Assembly (NCBI GenBank): GCA_026874595.1
Contig: CM049311.1
Location: 72,026,453 to 72,090,452 of the forward strand
Length of the DNA stretch: 64,000 bases
Direction of reading: 5' to 3'
Source of the DNA: Sipunculus nudus
Lineage: Eukaryota > Annelida > Sipuncula > Golfingiida > Sipunculidae
Shown: positions 1 to 11,591 of the stretch, piece after piece
Layout: every line of letters begins with the position of its first letter
Position numbering within the stretch: the first letter of the stretch is position 1
Notes under the pieces: model-generated
What the model was told of the DNA's origin: nothing
Database searches by the model: none
The model's input: the letters and a program-made list of their open reading frames with translations, nothing else
Made by a program: the position numbers and the translations under genes

Positions 1-1902
1 GGAGCTTCAGTGTTGAAATTCATGAGGAAGAAAGACTTAACCTCTAGGTGCTAAGGCACAAAACCATTTGTTTTAATTTAAAGATTCCTTCAGTGTTATT
101 GATCGCTTTTTAGCCAACCTGTGAGCTTATGCGATGGTGCGGCGGCATCCGTTGTGCATCGTGTGTTGTGCGTCAGACGTCGTGCATCTTCTGTACGTTA
201 ACCATAGCTATCTCAAAAATGGCAGGAGCTAGCATCACCAAATTTGTTGCAAATAATCAGTCATCCAAAAAACTATATCGGATTTTGTTTATTTTTTTTC
301 TAACTGCATTTTCTTAGATTTTAAAGGGAAAAAGCTAAATAAGCTTTAAAAATCTTTTTCTCCGAAACTGTCCAGCCAAATTGTTCAATATTTCACAGAA
401 ATGATCCCTGGAACAATCTTTCTCAAGTTTGTTCGAATGGTTCCAGTTTGGAGATTTTTGGCCAAGTTACAGGAAGTTGAACTTTGTTAACTGTGCAAAA
501 AAGCATATTAAAATTTAAATCTCAGAAACGGCTTAAGCTATCATCACCAAATTTTATGCCAATGTTGGTCACATAGGTCATATCTGAATTTGTGGTATTG
601 GTTGCGCCACCTGAATCGGCCTTTTTTGTACGGGGTCATTAGTGCCTGTATCACACTGAGGGCTACAAAAAACTTCTTCTCTGAAACAATATGGCCAAAA
701 TGTTTAATATCTCACAGAAATGATCCTAGGGAAGTGCTTTCTGAAGTTTGTTCAAATGGTCTCTTTTGGCTAAGTTATGGGAAGCTGAATTTATATTTAG
801 AATTTTATATTTAATTTAGTCATATGTCATAACAGCCCATTTTAGCTCAGTGGCTACAAAGATCTTCTTCTCAAAAACAACTGGGCCAAATTCTTAAATC
901 TCACACATTAATTATCCTCGATGTTGATAATTCAAGTTTGTTCAAATGGTTTTGGTTCAGTGCTTTTTGGCTGAGTTACGGGAAGGTGAACTTAGCCAGT
1001 TTGCTGTATCTTCCTATATGAGTTATAAACTTGCGAAAGGTTTTTTGACTGATGCCACTGAAGCCAGTTTGTTAAATTTTTTTTCAAGAATAATCCCCAC
1101 AATATTTCTTATAATAATTGTCATTAATGGTTCCACATCAATGATTTTTGGCTGAATTATGGATTTGAATTGAGTCATTTTACCATATATGTTAGCTGTG
1201 TGATGCTGTTACATCTAGCCTGGCACCAATTTATCAGCATCTATTACATCATGCCACTAGACATTTAGATTTCAGGTTATATTTGGTTAATATTGACAAG
1301 AAAGTTTTTTTAAAAGCTTTTAAAAAATCTAGATTTATGATTTAAGTTATTCATCATACCAGGCAATGTTACAATTATGGATATTCAGCTCTCTGTGGCT
1401 ATATAAAGACAACTGTATGTGGATTATAAATTATTGGTATCCCTACTCAACTTAATTAAAGAATTTGCCATCAGTGATATATATCTGTATTTTAATTTTG
1501 CATTCAGTATGCATCTGTAATAATTTAACATATATTCCTGATTTCTTTTTTATAAAAAGTCAGCTGAAAAGCATTTTGTATTGGGAAAATAAATTTCAAA
1601 GTTATTTCAAGTAGGGACCACATTTGTGTACAGATGGCAGCACTTCGTTTACCGTTGGCAGATTGCCAGTGCCTTGATGTTGGCCAATAGCCAAAATGAT
1701 GTCAGCTCTATAAATAGTTTTGGCACAGTGCCAGGATTGGAAGAAGTGCAGCCAGGTATAGGTCAAGAGTTCACTCAGTGGAGTAGCTGCATTCTATTTA
1801 TAGCTTTGGCAGACTGCTCACTGCATCATATTTGGAACCAAAGTTCAGCCTGAATCTATTTATAGCTTTGGCAGACTGCCAACTGTGTCAGATTATGCAA
1901 TA

Positions 1903-1998
1903 GGTCAAGAGTTTACTCAGTGCAGCCAGGTACAGGTCAAAAGCTCACTCAGTCTAGCCAGGTGCAGGTCAAGAGTTCACTCAGTGCAGCAGCTTGAG
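1903..1998 (+). repeat. 32-bp tandem repeat, 3 copies, inside family A copy 1
   Basis: Units start at 1903, 1935 and 1967 and read GTCAAGAGTTTACTCAGTGC followed by a CAGCCAGG-type end, with a few substitutions. The same three-copy array occurs at 37743-37838 in copy 3, so it belongs to the element and is not a local expansion. Confidence 0.8.
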
Positions 1999-2411
1999 GC
2001 AGCAATTTGTCACAGGTCACTCGGGGGCAACTGCCTTACTCACCTAAGCCTTGTCAGCCCAGTGCATCAAACTCTAGGGAAGTTTGATGTATTGGACTGA
2101 TACCTGTCTATGCGTTTTTGATGGTATTCTCATTTACAAGACAGGTGGTGCCACCTACATTGACTTTTGCAGTGTATGTGCCTGCTTATTTCTACAAAGG
2201 AATTTGATACATCAGCCTAAAATTGGGTATGTTTATACATATCGGGTAGCTTTATAGTGTACAGGACTGGTGGCGCCACCTACAATAATTTTTGCACAGT
2301 GTATGTCCCTGCTTATTTCACAGGAGGGGTTTGACATATCAGTCTGACATTGGGCATATGTATATATCTCTTTGTTGTATATAAGACTGGTGGTGCCAGC
2401 TACAATCATTG

Positions 2412-3806
2412 TATCCGCCAAAACAGAGTTCCTCCATAACCACTGGGCAGAATTTTTTTAACATTCGGAATTATGATCGGTCAAATGTGAACTGCTGCAC
2501 CCTCATTTTTGGTTGACCTCTGACCTTTCCTCTCTGCCCAGCGTCCATTTGTGCATCTGTTTCCACACATAAACCCACATCTCTCCGGAACCGGTTGACC
2601 GATAAGGCTAAAGATTTTGCACAAATGTAGCCCTTGGAAAGCTTTATAACATACACAAAAAATGGTGGCGCCACCTGCAACCATTTTTGCACAGCGTCCA
2701 TCTGTTCATCTGTCTTTGGATAAAAACACTCATATCTCTGCATTGGTTGGACTTATCCACCTGAAATTTTGCATGTGTATACACCTTGGAGAGCTTTCTT
2801 GATTGTATGACAGGTGGCGCCACCTACATTCATATTTAAGCTGCAGACTTCAAAGCTCATATCTCAGGAACCATTTGACCAGTTGGGCCAAAATTTTGCA
2901 TGTGTATAGATTTCACATAGCTCTTTATCATATGCAAAACTGGTGGCTCCACCTGCAACCATTTTTGCACAGCGTCCATCTGTTCATCTGCCTTGGGGAA
3001 AAATCACTCATATCTCAGCAGTGGTTTGATTTTTCCACCTAAAATTTTGCAGCTTTATACATCCTTGACAGCTTTCTTGTTTTATGACAGATGGGGCCAC
3101 CTACATTCAAATTTACGCTACAGACATCCAAGCTCATATCTCAGGAAGCATTTGACCGATTTGGCAAAAATTTTGCATGTTTATAGATCTCACATAGGTC
3201 TTTATCATATGTAAACTGGTGGTGGCACCTGCAATCATTTTTGCACAGCATCCGTCTGTTTGCCATGGCATAAAATCACTCATATCTCGGCAGTGGTTTG
3301 ACATAGCTGACTAAAATTTTGCAGGTTTATACATCTTGGAAAGCTTACTGGATTTTGTGGCAGGTGGCGCACCTACATTTATGTATACGCTGCAGACATT
3401 CAGGCTTATATCTCAGGACTGGTTTGACATATCTCCCTGAAATTTTGCATGTGTATAGATCTCACATATCTCTTAATCATACCCAAAAGTGGTGGCGCCA
3501 CCTGCCACCATTTTTTGTACAGTGTCCGTCTGTTTTTTTTTCTGTGGGCTAAAATCACTCATATCTCACTAGTGGTTTGACTTATCTGCCTAAAATTTTG
3601 CATGTTTATACATCTTAGACAGCTCTCTGGATTTTGTGGTAGGTGGCACAACCTACATAAACATTTCGGCTGCAGACATCCAGGCTATTATGCAACACAC
3701 CTCACTCTATTTCCCCTTGCCACTCAATCCATGCCTCACTTCACCTTTCCTACTCTGATTTTGGCGGATACACGTAGTCGCTTGTTGACTACCCATATTC
3801 CAGTTT
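2412..3806 (+). mobile_element. Family G element nested in family A (Helentron/HINE-like)
   Basis: A 12-bp arm TATCCGCCAAAA (2412-2423) has its exact reverse complement TTTTGGCGGATA at 3759-3770. That arm is followed by a hairpin GTAGTC-7nt-GACTAC (3774-3792) and a tail CCATATTCCAGTTT. Family A copy 3 lacks this whole block: there, GCCACCTACAATAA runs straight into TTTTTGTGTTGTGTGCAC (about 38195), the sequence that follows the G tail in copy 1 (3804). Copy 3 is therefore an empty site and G inserted at a T-run. The interior is a dimeric tandem array of about 277 bp with 'catatctc', 'tttgac' and 'ttttgca' modules alternating with GGTGG..CCACC palindromes. Confidence 0.7.
2664..3640 (+). repeat. 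~277-bp higher-order tandem repeat inside family G
   Basis: GGTGG..CCACC modules recur in two alternating sub-types. The first is followed by TGCAACC (2664, 2942, about 3218, 3491) and the second by TACATT (2813, about 3087, 3361, 3640). Same-type spacing is 273-279 bp. Each dimer holds two 'catatctc' modules. Divergence between units is moderate, so the array is not very young. Confidence 0.75.
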
Positions 3807-3998
3807 TTGTGTTGTGTGCACTTATTTCATAATTGCAGCAGTGATGTTTGGTTAATTGTTTCTTGTTCTAAGTGTTTAGCACTTGCATTGATCATATACA
3901 TGTTACACATGTTCTTGAAAAGTAATGGTCCAGCATTGAAGCATTATACCTCGTGTAATCTCATTGCACAGGTTCGTATTAGGCCTGTAGGCCTTGTT

Positions 3999-4748
3999 GG
4001 CATAACCTGTGAAGCTCATGATTTTTGCCACTGATACCATGTCCCAAATTCAACTACTGCCTGATCTTTTAGCTTTAGATTCTGTAATTTAAAATCATGG
4101 TGCATATAAACTGATTAAGTACCCATTTGTAATATAAATTATCAAATAATTCTTTAAATGCATATAATTGTCAGTGTTTTAACAAGATAATTCATGCTGA
4201 CTATATCTGATGTGGTTTGTTTCATATTCTTCATTACTTCCCCCATTTGATGTACCCCTTAAATTTATACACGTTTAAAAAAGGGGTATGTGTGAACTGA
4301 ATATTGCATGAATGATTATTTCATAAATCTATCATATCTCCCGCCAGCAATAGAGTTCATGAATACCAAGTGTCATTTCTATAAGTGTTTATAGAATAAC
4401 AAAAATTTTATGGAACTGTTATTAGATTATAGGTGAATTATCACTGACATGTGCAAATGACATGATCAACAAAAAAATGTAAAAAAAAAGTTTAGTAAGA
4501 TGAAACTGCTGGTGCTTCTTTTAACAGGTATTTTATTTTGCCTTATAATGAAACCATATAATTCACCAAAAGAATAATGTATAAAGAATAATGAGGAAAA
4601 ACTTCTGTCACCCCTACCGGTAATGAACATTTTTAATTACCCAATTTATAGCCTTTCAATAGGCTGAAATATTAGATTCAGCTATTAAAGAATGACATTA
4701 AACCATTTGGAACTGTGTTCTAAAATGACTTTCTTTCTTTGTGAACAG
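3999..4748. other. Unique AT-rich sequence, no gene seen
   Basis: Between family A copy 1 and the putative microexon I see no long ORF, repeat end or RNA gene. The sequence is AT-rich and non-repetitive apart from short A-runs. Confidence 0.5.
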
Positions 4749-4763
4749 GGTTGAAGGAGTAAG
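4749..4763 (+). CDS. Putative 15-nt microexon of the host gene
   Basis: A pyrimidine stretch ctttctttctttgtgaacag precedes 15 nt that end AAG before the good donor GTTAGT. Two of the three phases hit a stop within the 15 nt. The only open phase takes one base to finish a codon, encodes V-E-G-V and leaves AG, which with the first G of the 148-nt exon at 11592 gives an Arg codon. That is exactly the phase the downstream exon needs. The function is unknown. Microexons are common in neuronal and cytoskeletal genes, but nothing here identifies this one. A 15-nt match can arise by chance, so the call is tentative. Confidence 0.3.
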
Positions 4764-4931
4764 GTTAGTGGATACGCATGCAGTCCAAGGATTTCTCTCT
4801 TTCATCCGTGCACCAAATTTAATATTTGCATGTTTACATTTATTCTTTTAAACTTTCATTTGATCAGTCATGGAATCATTCAAATGCACTAGTCATACAT
4901 GTATGCTGACAATAAATTGAAAGTATTAAAT

Positions 4932-4941
4932 TATATATATA

Positions 4942-4994
<53 letters not shown>
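4932..4994. repeat. (TA)n followed by (GT)n microsatellite
   Basis: An AT-dinucleotide run with one TTT interruption (4932-4978) passes directly into a GT run (4979-4994). Confidence 0.9.
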
Positions 4995-5091
4995 CGAAGG
5001 AAGAATGAGAATCTTGGAATATTTTTATATTATTTGGGTGGAGGAAACCGTGCCTCCATTTTTAAAAGCTGACTTATCTAATTCTTAACCC

Positions 5092-5455
5092 AAGTTATAT
5101 GTACATCTGCAGAGTTTCCATTTCGGTTTGGGACTACTCGACAGGGTGGTAGCACTTGCTTCCTATCATTTTTATTTTTGTATCCTGGTATCACCCAGGC
5201 CCAGTGTCTACCACACCTGCAGGTCCTGGGTGTGTAATTGTCCCCATTGCTGGGTCATAACACCGAGGAACCCCCAAAAGATGCAATTGTATGTGGGTGA
5301 TATAGGATGTGGGGCACAGCCTTCCCATTAAGCCTGCAGAACGCTCACCCTGGTTTGGGGCCGACAGTGAAAAACCTCACCACCTTGGCTGAGATTCAAA
5401 CCCATGATCTCCCGGCTTTGAGTCCTGCGCTCTACCCCTGAGCCACAGGAGCCGG
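5092..5455 (-). mobile_element. tRNA-derived SINE, copy 1 (minus strand)
   Basis: Read on the minus strand, the head has a pol III A box TGGCTCAGGGG (5435-5445 on +) followed about 33 bases on by a B box GGTTTGAATCT (5392-5402). These frame a tRNA-like segment that includes GTAGAGCGCAGGACT. The body runs down to AACTCTGCAGATGTACATA at the low-coordinate end. A second, more diverged copy at 19629-19876 has the same head, body and 3' end, so this is a dispersed family and not a tRNA gene. It carries no protein and would rely on a LINE for retrotransposition. I cannot name the SINE family. Confidence 0.78.
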
Positions 5456-5910
5456 TTAGGGTAAGGGTTAGAATATCCAGTATCTCAAAAATGAGAATTC
5501 TTATTTTTCCCTGGAATATAATGGGAATTCACATTTTTCCTGGGAAGAATGTGAAATATTTCATACCATGATTTGATTCTTGTTTTTTTGTTAGGGTAAG
5601 GGTTAGAATATCCAGTATCTCAAAAATGAGAATTCCCATTCTTCCTGGACAAAAAAGAATTCTCATTTTCCCCATCTCTAATTTTTTAAGTGATATCCTT
5701 TTTATAGATAAGGCAAAGTCATTTTGCATAATTTATTATTATAAATAGATTTTTATGTTATTAATGAAGGAACTTGATTTATATTTATAGGGAAGATCCA
5801 GAAGAACAGGAATCATTTTATACCATCTCTTGATTCTCATTTCTTCAGGAAAGAATGAAAATTCTCATTATTCCTGGGAGAATCTGGATCTTCCCAGATT
5901 TTCATTCTTC
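5456..5910. repeat. Degenerate ~135-bp tandem repeat ('tgagaattc..ttcctggga' units)
   Basis: The string GTTAGGGTAAGGGTTAGAAT and the bases after it occur at about 5457 and again at about 5592, each followed by 'ctcaaaaatgagaattc..ttcctgg'. Further diverged 'attctcatt..ttcctggga' units follow to about 5910, close to the (TA)n tract. Many units are locally palindromic (GAATTC, GAATGAGAATC). No coding potential is seen. Confidence 0.55.
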
Positions 5911-5914
5911 CCTT

Positions 5915-5916
<2 letters not shown>

Positions 5917-5996
<80 letters not shown>
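5917..5996. repeat. (TA)n microsatellite, about 40 repeats
   Basis: An uninterrupted TA run of about 80 bp. It yields Tyr-Ile open frames on both strands that are not genes. Confidence 0.95.
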
Positions 5997-6000
<4 letters not shown>

Positions 6001-6073
6001 TAAGCTTCCTCAGCTGCATGTTATTTTTGCCAGTATTGGGCTATAAATTGTTTGTTAGTTGCATTCATACTTA

Positions 6074-8383
6074 TTTAGCTCAGCTGACTGTAAGTCATCT
6101 GAGCTATAGTGATCACCCTTTGTCCGTCGTCCATCTGGACCTAGAAACTTGTAACTTGACATTGTGAAAGGTCCATGAAAAATCTCCTTGGAAACCAGAA
6201 ATTAGGTCTCTGTTACCCATATCCTTTGAGCTATGGGGCCCCAAAGTATCCCCAAGAATAGTCAAAAATTTCATACAAAAACTTCAATATATCATTAACT
6301 ACATCACTGAGTGTGATTATTTTTGGCATACATATTGATCATGAGATGTTCCATCAGTTCCTGCAGACTGGTGGCGCCACCTTTATCTATTGATTTTTTT
6401 ACCAATTTTTTTCTCTATTTTTGAGACCTTTAAAAATGTGAACATCTGTTAAAAGTGCACAAATCGTATTTGCATGGATATTGATCATTGAGTGTTTCAT
6501 CAGTTTCCGCAGACTGGTGGCACCATCTGTATATGTTAGGGTGTTTTTATGAATTTTTTTTCTAAATTTTTGAGACCTTTAAAGATATGAACATCTGTTA
6601 ACAAGGCACAAATCATAACAACTGGACCAAGAATCTTCATTCTTGACACCCAGGGAAACCCATGAAAAGTCTTGATGGAAACCTGAAATTAGGTTTCTGT
6701 TACCCATATCCTTTAAGCTGTATGGCTCCAAAATACCCCCCAGAATAATGATAAATTTGATACAAAAACTGCAGTATCTCAACAACTACAACACTGATGT
6801 TCATGATTTTTGGCATACATATTGATCATAAGGTGTTCCATCAGTTTCTGCAGACTGGGTGTGCCTCCTCTATTTTTTTTTTTTTTTTTCAAATATTTAC
6901 AAATTTTTTTCTCTATTTTTGAGACCTTTAAACATGTGAACATCTGTTAACAGTGCACAAATCGTAACAACTGGACCTAGAATCTTCATTCTTGACACAC
7001 AGGGAGACCCATGAAAAGTCTCCAAGGAAACCTGAAATTATGTCTCTGTTACCCATATCCTTTGAGCTATGGCACTCCAAAGTACAGCTCAGAATAATGG
7101 AAAAATTGATACATAAGCTGTCGTATCTGAACAACTAATGCAGAGATCACCATAATTGTTTGCATGGATATTGATCATTGAGTGTTTCATCAGTTTCTGC
7201 AGACTGGTGGCACCATTTGTATTTGTTAGGGTGTTTTTATGAATTTTTTTTTCTCAATTTTTGAGACCTTTAAAGATATGAACATCTGTTAATAGGGCAC
7301 AAATCATAACAACTGGTCCAAGAATCTTCATTCTTGACACACAGGGAGACCCATGAAAAGTCTCGATGGAAACCTGAAATTAGGTTTCTGTTATCCATAT
7401 CCTTTAAGCTGTATGGCTCCAAAATACCCCCCAGAATAATGATAAATTTGATACAAAAACTGCAGTATCTCAATAACTACAACACTGATGTTCATGATTT
7501 TTGGCATACATATTGATCATATGGTGTTCCATCAGTTTCTGCAGACTGGTGCGCCTCCTCTATTTATTTTTTTTTTTCAAATTTTTACGATTTTTTTTCT
7601 CTATTTTTTGAGATCTTTAAAGATGTTGTTATCTGTCAACAGGGTACAAATTATAATAACTGCCCTAGATTCTTCATTCTTGTAATGCAAGGAGGCCCAT
7701 GAAAAGTGGCACTCCGAAGTATCCCTCAGAATAATGGTAAATTTGATACAAAAGCTGAAGTATCTGAACAACTAATGCAGAGATCACCATGATTCTTTGC
7801 ATGGATATTTATTATAAGGTGTTCCATCAGTTTCTGCAGACTGGTGGTACAACCTATATTTTATTCAATTTTTTGAATTTTTTTCTCAATTTTTGAGACC
7901 TTTAAGGATGCTGTCATCTGTTAAAGTGGCACAAATTGTAACAACTTGACCTAGAATCTTCATTCTTGTCATGCAAGGAGGCCCATGAAAAGTGTCTGTG
8001 GAAACCTGAAATTGGGTCTCTGTTTCCCATATCCTTCAAGCTAAAGGACTCCGAAGTATCCCTCAGAAAAATGGAAAATTTTATACAAAAGCTGAAGTAT
8101 CTAAACAACTAATGCAGAGATCACAATGATTCTTTGCATGGATATTGACCATGTGTTTTTATTAGTTTCTGCAGACTGGTGGAGCCACCTGTATTTTTTT
8201 TTAAAGTTTACACATTTTTTCTCTATTTTTGAGATATATAAATACAGACACAATCTTGGCCTGTTGGTTAATCTGTTTGATGCTTCAGTTGAATGGTTAT
8301 ATACTACTATTCAGTGATAAAGTTTCCTTTTGCGAATCTCTTCCCAGTCAGCTGAGCCTCATGACGCATGGGTCACTTGTTTT
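6074..8383 (+). mobile_element. Family B element, copy 1 (Helentron/HINE-like, divergent subfamily)
   Basis: The 5' end TTTAGCTCAGCTGACTGTAA continues to TCATCTGAGCTATAG and folds as a near-perfect hairpin. The 3' end is TCAGCTGAGC (8348-8357, inverse of the 5' arm), then TGACGCATGGGTCA and CTTGTTT. The interior is a tandem array of units of about 340 bp, marked by GCAGACTGGTGG at 6363, 6509, 6850, 7199, 7541, 7836 and 8171. One unit is short (146 bp) and one is 295 bp. Minus-strand open frames of 60-70 codons recur once per unit. They are shadows of the repeat and resemble no protein I know. Confidence 0.72.
6363..8171 (+). repeat. ~340-bp tandem repeat, about 6 units, inside family B copy 1
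   Basis: The spacings between GCAGACTGG landmarks are 146, 341, 349, 342, 295 and 335 bp. Each full unit contains 'tgagacctttaaa', 'gaatcttcattcttg', 'cccatatcctt' and 'ttgatcat' modules in the same order. Confidence 0.85.
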
Positions 8384-9071
8384 TATGGGGACTAGCAGTT
8401 GTTTCGTGAAAGAGGACAGGAACATGTTAAACATGAATTTAAAATGTTAAAATCTCCAGATATTATAACGTACCTGATAGCAAGTTAGCTGACACCATTC
8501 ACTTGATATAGGTGTGTTCTTCCTGCCAGTTAAAGGGTTATAGCATTAGCAGCCATCATGAAAATCACAGCTTTTAGGTCAGACAAGTTCCAGTTATTGG
8601 TAAACATGCCAACCCTACCCCCACCCTCCCATTAAGTGCCCCTATCCATACCTTCATTTATAGGTCTGATTGAAGTCTTTTATATCTCTATAAGTGATAA
8701 ATATGTCAGTAAAATAAGAATTAGTGTGTAATAATGCTCTGATCATAAAGACAATTGACGTGATTATAATTTTAGTCCAACAGACTTAGAAGTGCATCAT
8801 TTGACTGTATGAACTATACTTACTTTCCCAGGAGGTGAGGCAAAACCCAACCCAGACAAAACCCGACATGGTCAAAACCCCTCAGACCAAACTCTAACCC
8901 AAAAAGTAATTATGTTACAGAAGGAATCAAAACTGGCTCTTCTTTGATACCATATCAAATGCAAGATTTCAAATATTCTGTTTTAATTCATGGCTCTCAA
9001 ACCAAGAAGAAGTCAGAAATTTTTATATTTTACTCATTTTTAAAATTCAGTACCTAAAATATCATTATTTC
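8384..9071. other. Unique AT-rich sequence with a C-rich AAACCC-type patch
   Basis: No gene seen. The stretch 8838-8898 is a low-complexity run of imperfect 'caaaaccc/caaaccc' motifs on an otherwise AT-rich background. A splice-acceptor-like ttactttcccag precedes it (about 8822-8833), but no donor follows in a suitable place. Confidence 0.4.
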
Positions 9072-9864
9072 TTTAGCGAACCTGTGAGCTCATGGATGGT
9101 GCGGCGTCATGTTTCTTGTGTTGTGCATCGCTGTACTTTAACCATTGTTATCTCAAAAACGGCTGAAGTTAGCATCACCAAATTTTTTGCAAATAATCGG
9201 TCATCTGAAAAACCCTATCGGATTTTATTTTTTTTCTAACTGCATTTTCTTAGATTTTATAGGGAAAGGGCTAAAAAAGCTTTAAAACATCTTCTTCTCC
9301 TAAACTGTCCAGCCAAATTGTCCAATATTTCACAGAAATGATCCCTTGAACAATCTTTCTCAAGTTTGTTGAATGGTTTCAGTTTGAAGATTTTAGGCCG
9401 AGTTACAGGAGGTTGAACTTAGTCATCTGTCCAAAAAAGCACAATAAAATTAAAATCTAAAAAAACAGCTAGAGCTATAATCACCAAATTTTATACCAAT
9501 GTTTGTCACATATGTCATATCTGAAATTGAGGTATTGGTGGCGCCACCTACATTGATGTCTTTTTTCAAGTGAAAGTGTAATTTTTAACTCTTCTAGCTT
9601 ATACACTGATTTATGGTGAAACTGTTAAGCTGATTGGTTTAAACTTTACAAGAATTTTTCTATGGTAGGGTTCTGCCAGTTTTATAAGAATAGATTGGGT
9701 AAATACAGCTTTAAAAAAGCATTGTAGCCAATTGAAAAAGGCTTTCTGTGTTTGAAAACAGATTTCACAACATGCTGAGTTTCATCAGCCAAGTCAAGAG
9801 GTCACTCAGTACAAACAGGTGGGGTCCAGACATCACCATGGCAACTGACCTGGCTCTGGCGGGT

Positions 9865-9927
9865 GTCTAGACAATGTGTCTAGATGTCTAGACACAGCCT
9901 CTAGATGTCTAGACACAAAGTCTAGAT
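9865..9927. repeat. 3 x 21-bp repeat, each carrying the palindrome GTCTAGAC
   Basis: Units begin at 9865, 9886 and 9907. Each starts GTCTAGAC and ends TCTAGAT or a close variant. GTCTAGAC is the palindromic Smad-binding element of the TGF-beta/BMP literature. Here it is spaced at two helical turns. It is present only in this copy of family A. Any regulatory role is inference. Confidence 0.7.
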
Positions 9928-10510
9928 GCAGAATTCCCAGATTATTGAAACTATATCTTTCAACTGTTTGAAAAAACTTGGTTTGCATTTTAAGCGAATC
10001 TGGTTTATCATCAGGTCACATGTGAACTGCTGCGCCCTCATTTTTGGTTGACCTCTGAACTTTCCTCGCTGCCCAGCGTCCATTTGTGCGTCTGTTTCCA
10101 CACATAAACCCACATCTTGGGAACCGGTTGACCGATCAGGCTAAAAATTTTGCACAAATGTAGCCCTTTCATAGCTTTATAACATACACTAAAATGGTGG
10201 CGCCACCTGCAACCATTTATGCACAGCATCCATCTGTTCATCTGCCTTGGGATAAAATCACTCATATCTCAGCAGTGGTTCAACTTATCCACCTGAAATT
10301 TTTCAGGTTTATACATCCTGGACAATTTTCTCAATTTTATGACAGGTGCACCACCTACATTCACGTTTACGCTGCAGACAACCATGCTTATATGCAACAC
10401 ACCTCACTCTATTTCCCTTGCCACTTAATCCATGCCTCACTTCACCCGTCCCACTCTGATTTCTGCAGATACACATAGTCACTTGTCGACTACCCATATT
10501 CTAGTTTTAA
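9923..10510 (+). mobile_element. Probable second family G copy, nested in family A copy 2
   Basis: From about 10016 this stretch parallels 2479 onward in G copy 1 (GTGAACTGCTGCGCCCTCAT). It ends with TAGTC-8nt-GACTA and CCCATATTCTAGTTT, the same hairpin-plus-tail as G copy 1. The 3' arm TTTCTGCAGATA is roughly mirrored by TAGATGCAGAA at 9923-9933. The interior array is contracted to about one dimer. Confidence 0.5.
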
Positions 10511-10678
10511 AATGTCCTAGTCTGAAACTTGCAGGTCTGAAACGTCCATTTTGCTGAAATCATAATGACTAAGGTAGATATGCAGGACTTAAGAGGATCA
10601 ATATTAAATTTTAAAAATAAACCTCCATTCATACTCCCAAACTTTGCACAGGTTCGCATTAGGCCTGTAGGCCTTGTT

Positions 10679-10879
10679 TAACTTTGAAATTTTAATTTCA
10701 GGTTGTCTAAAAGTGTCTCTCATCATTGTTTTTTTTTTCTGTTGGTAAATTTGTATGATTTAATATTAAATTGCTGCAACTACAATTCACACTGAAATAC
10801 CAATGTCATTTTTAGTAGGGGTCATGAATTATAATAGACATATGTGTCATAGTTCTTCCTTATGTGAGACACTTTATGC

Positions 10880-10936
<57 letters not shown>

Positions 10937-11591
10937 AGAAAAAATAAACATTAAATTTACTGACATTTCAAACAAATATTAATAGCTTAAAAAGACTAGT
11001 AGCCTTAGAATAACACCATTTATGGATTTTTTTTTCCTGAAACAATATATTTATATGCATGAAACTGGAGACAAGTGTTTCTTACATTTCTTAAATCAAT
11101 ATTGCCAAATCTTTTCTTCTTGTATACTGTTTGATATGAACACTGAAAGTCTTTCTTTGCCATATAAATTTTTCTTTAAGATAAAGCTTATACACAAAAA
11201 AAAATCAGATAATAACTGGAGATATTGCACCCTTTTAAATATATTGCATCCAAAAAGGGTATCGAAAAAAGGCGAGATGTAGTCCTTGTCCATTAGTAGT
11301 AGCCTGGGCTTCATGCTGTGGATCTGCTTCTGCCACCTGACATTCAGATACACTGATGCCAGTATTATTTATCTGATTTTCATGGTTATTGATTGTGTAA
11401 CATACAATGTGATGTAAAAACAGTATTACTGTTTGCTGTATGAACTCTTAAAAAAATTTAAAAATAATGGACAAAAAAATAAACCCTTAAAATTTTTTAA
11501 AAAATTATGGAAATGCAAGAAAAATGACTGATGAGAAACAGGTGCGTTTGCTTAATAAACTTACAAAGCTGACAAGCATTCTTTTTTGCAG
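10679..11591. other. AT-rich intronic-looking sequence with a (TA)n tract
   Basis: A TA microsatellite with one ACA interruption lies at 10880-10932. Short open frames of 85 codons on both strands (11022-11353) are AT-biased, overlap one another antisense and show no domain. Confidence 0.5.

Larger units (their letters stand above)
107..3998 (+). mobile_element. Family A element, copy 1 (Helentron/HINE-like, non-autonomous), carrying a nested family G element
   Basis: The element opens TTTTTAGCCAACCTGTG and ends with CACAGGTTCG (3967-3976), three to four bases, the palindrome AGGCCTGTAGGCCT (3981-3994) and TTGTT. The 3' arm is the reverse complement of the 5' arm (GCGAACCTGTG in the other two copies), so the ends are inverted repeats with the 3' one set back behind a hairpin. 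The interior has no protein-coding capacity. It contains a block of 'tcttctc..gaaac..ccaaat' modules (340-1150), a 32-bp tandem repeat (1903-1998) and palindromic GGTGGCGCCACC modules. The stretch 2412-3806 is a nested family G element. The architecture fits Helitron2-type non-autonomous elements. The match is structural only and no Rep/helicase ORF is present. Confidence 0.72.
9072..10678 (+). mobile_element. Family A element, copy 2 (Helentron/HINE-like, short form)
   Basis: The 5' end TTTAGCGAACCTGTGAGC has its arm GCGAACCTGTG (9076-9086) mirrored exactly by CACAGGTTCGC (10647-10657). The hairpin AGGCCTGTAGGCCT (10661-10674) and TTGTTT follow. It shares the 5' 'ctcaaaaacggc..catcaccaaattt' block and the GGTGGCGCCACC modules (9537, 10196) with copies 1 and 3 but lacks the 177-bp array. 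A probable second G element lies inside it at about 9923-10510. Confidence 0.75.

Noticed and set aside
5435-5455. tRNA gene suggested by A and B box matches
   Set aside because: No closed cloverleaf, and the sequence extends into a body shared with the second copy at 19629. It is a SINE head.
5457-5610. Interstitial telomere-like GTTAGGGTAAGGGTTAG, twice
   Set aside because: Only about 2.5 imperfect units each, and both lie in the same ~135-bp duplicated unit.
5837-6167. Tyr-Ile repeat frames on both strands
   Set aside because: (TA)n microsatellite.
6579-8108. Four similar minus-strand frames of 64-68 codons (SLKDMGNR..SGF)
   Set aside because: They recur once per ~340-bp unit of the family B array and have no domain, signal peptide or conserved start. 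Similarity follows from the DNA repeat.
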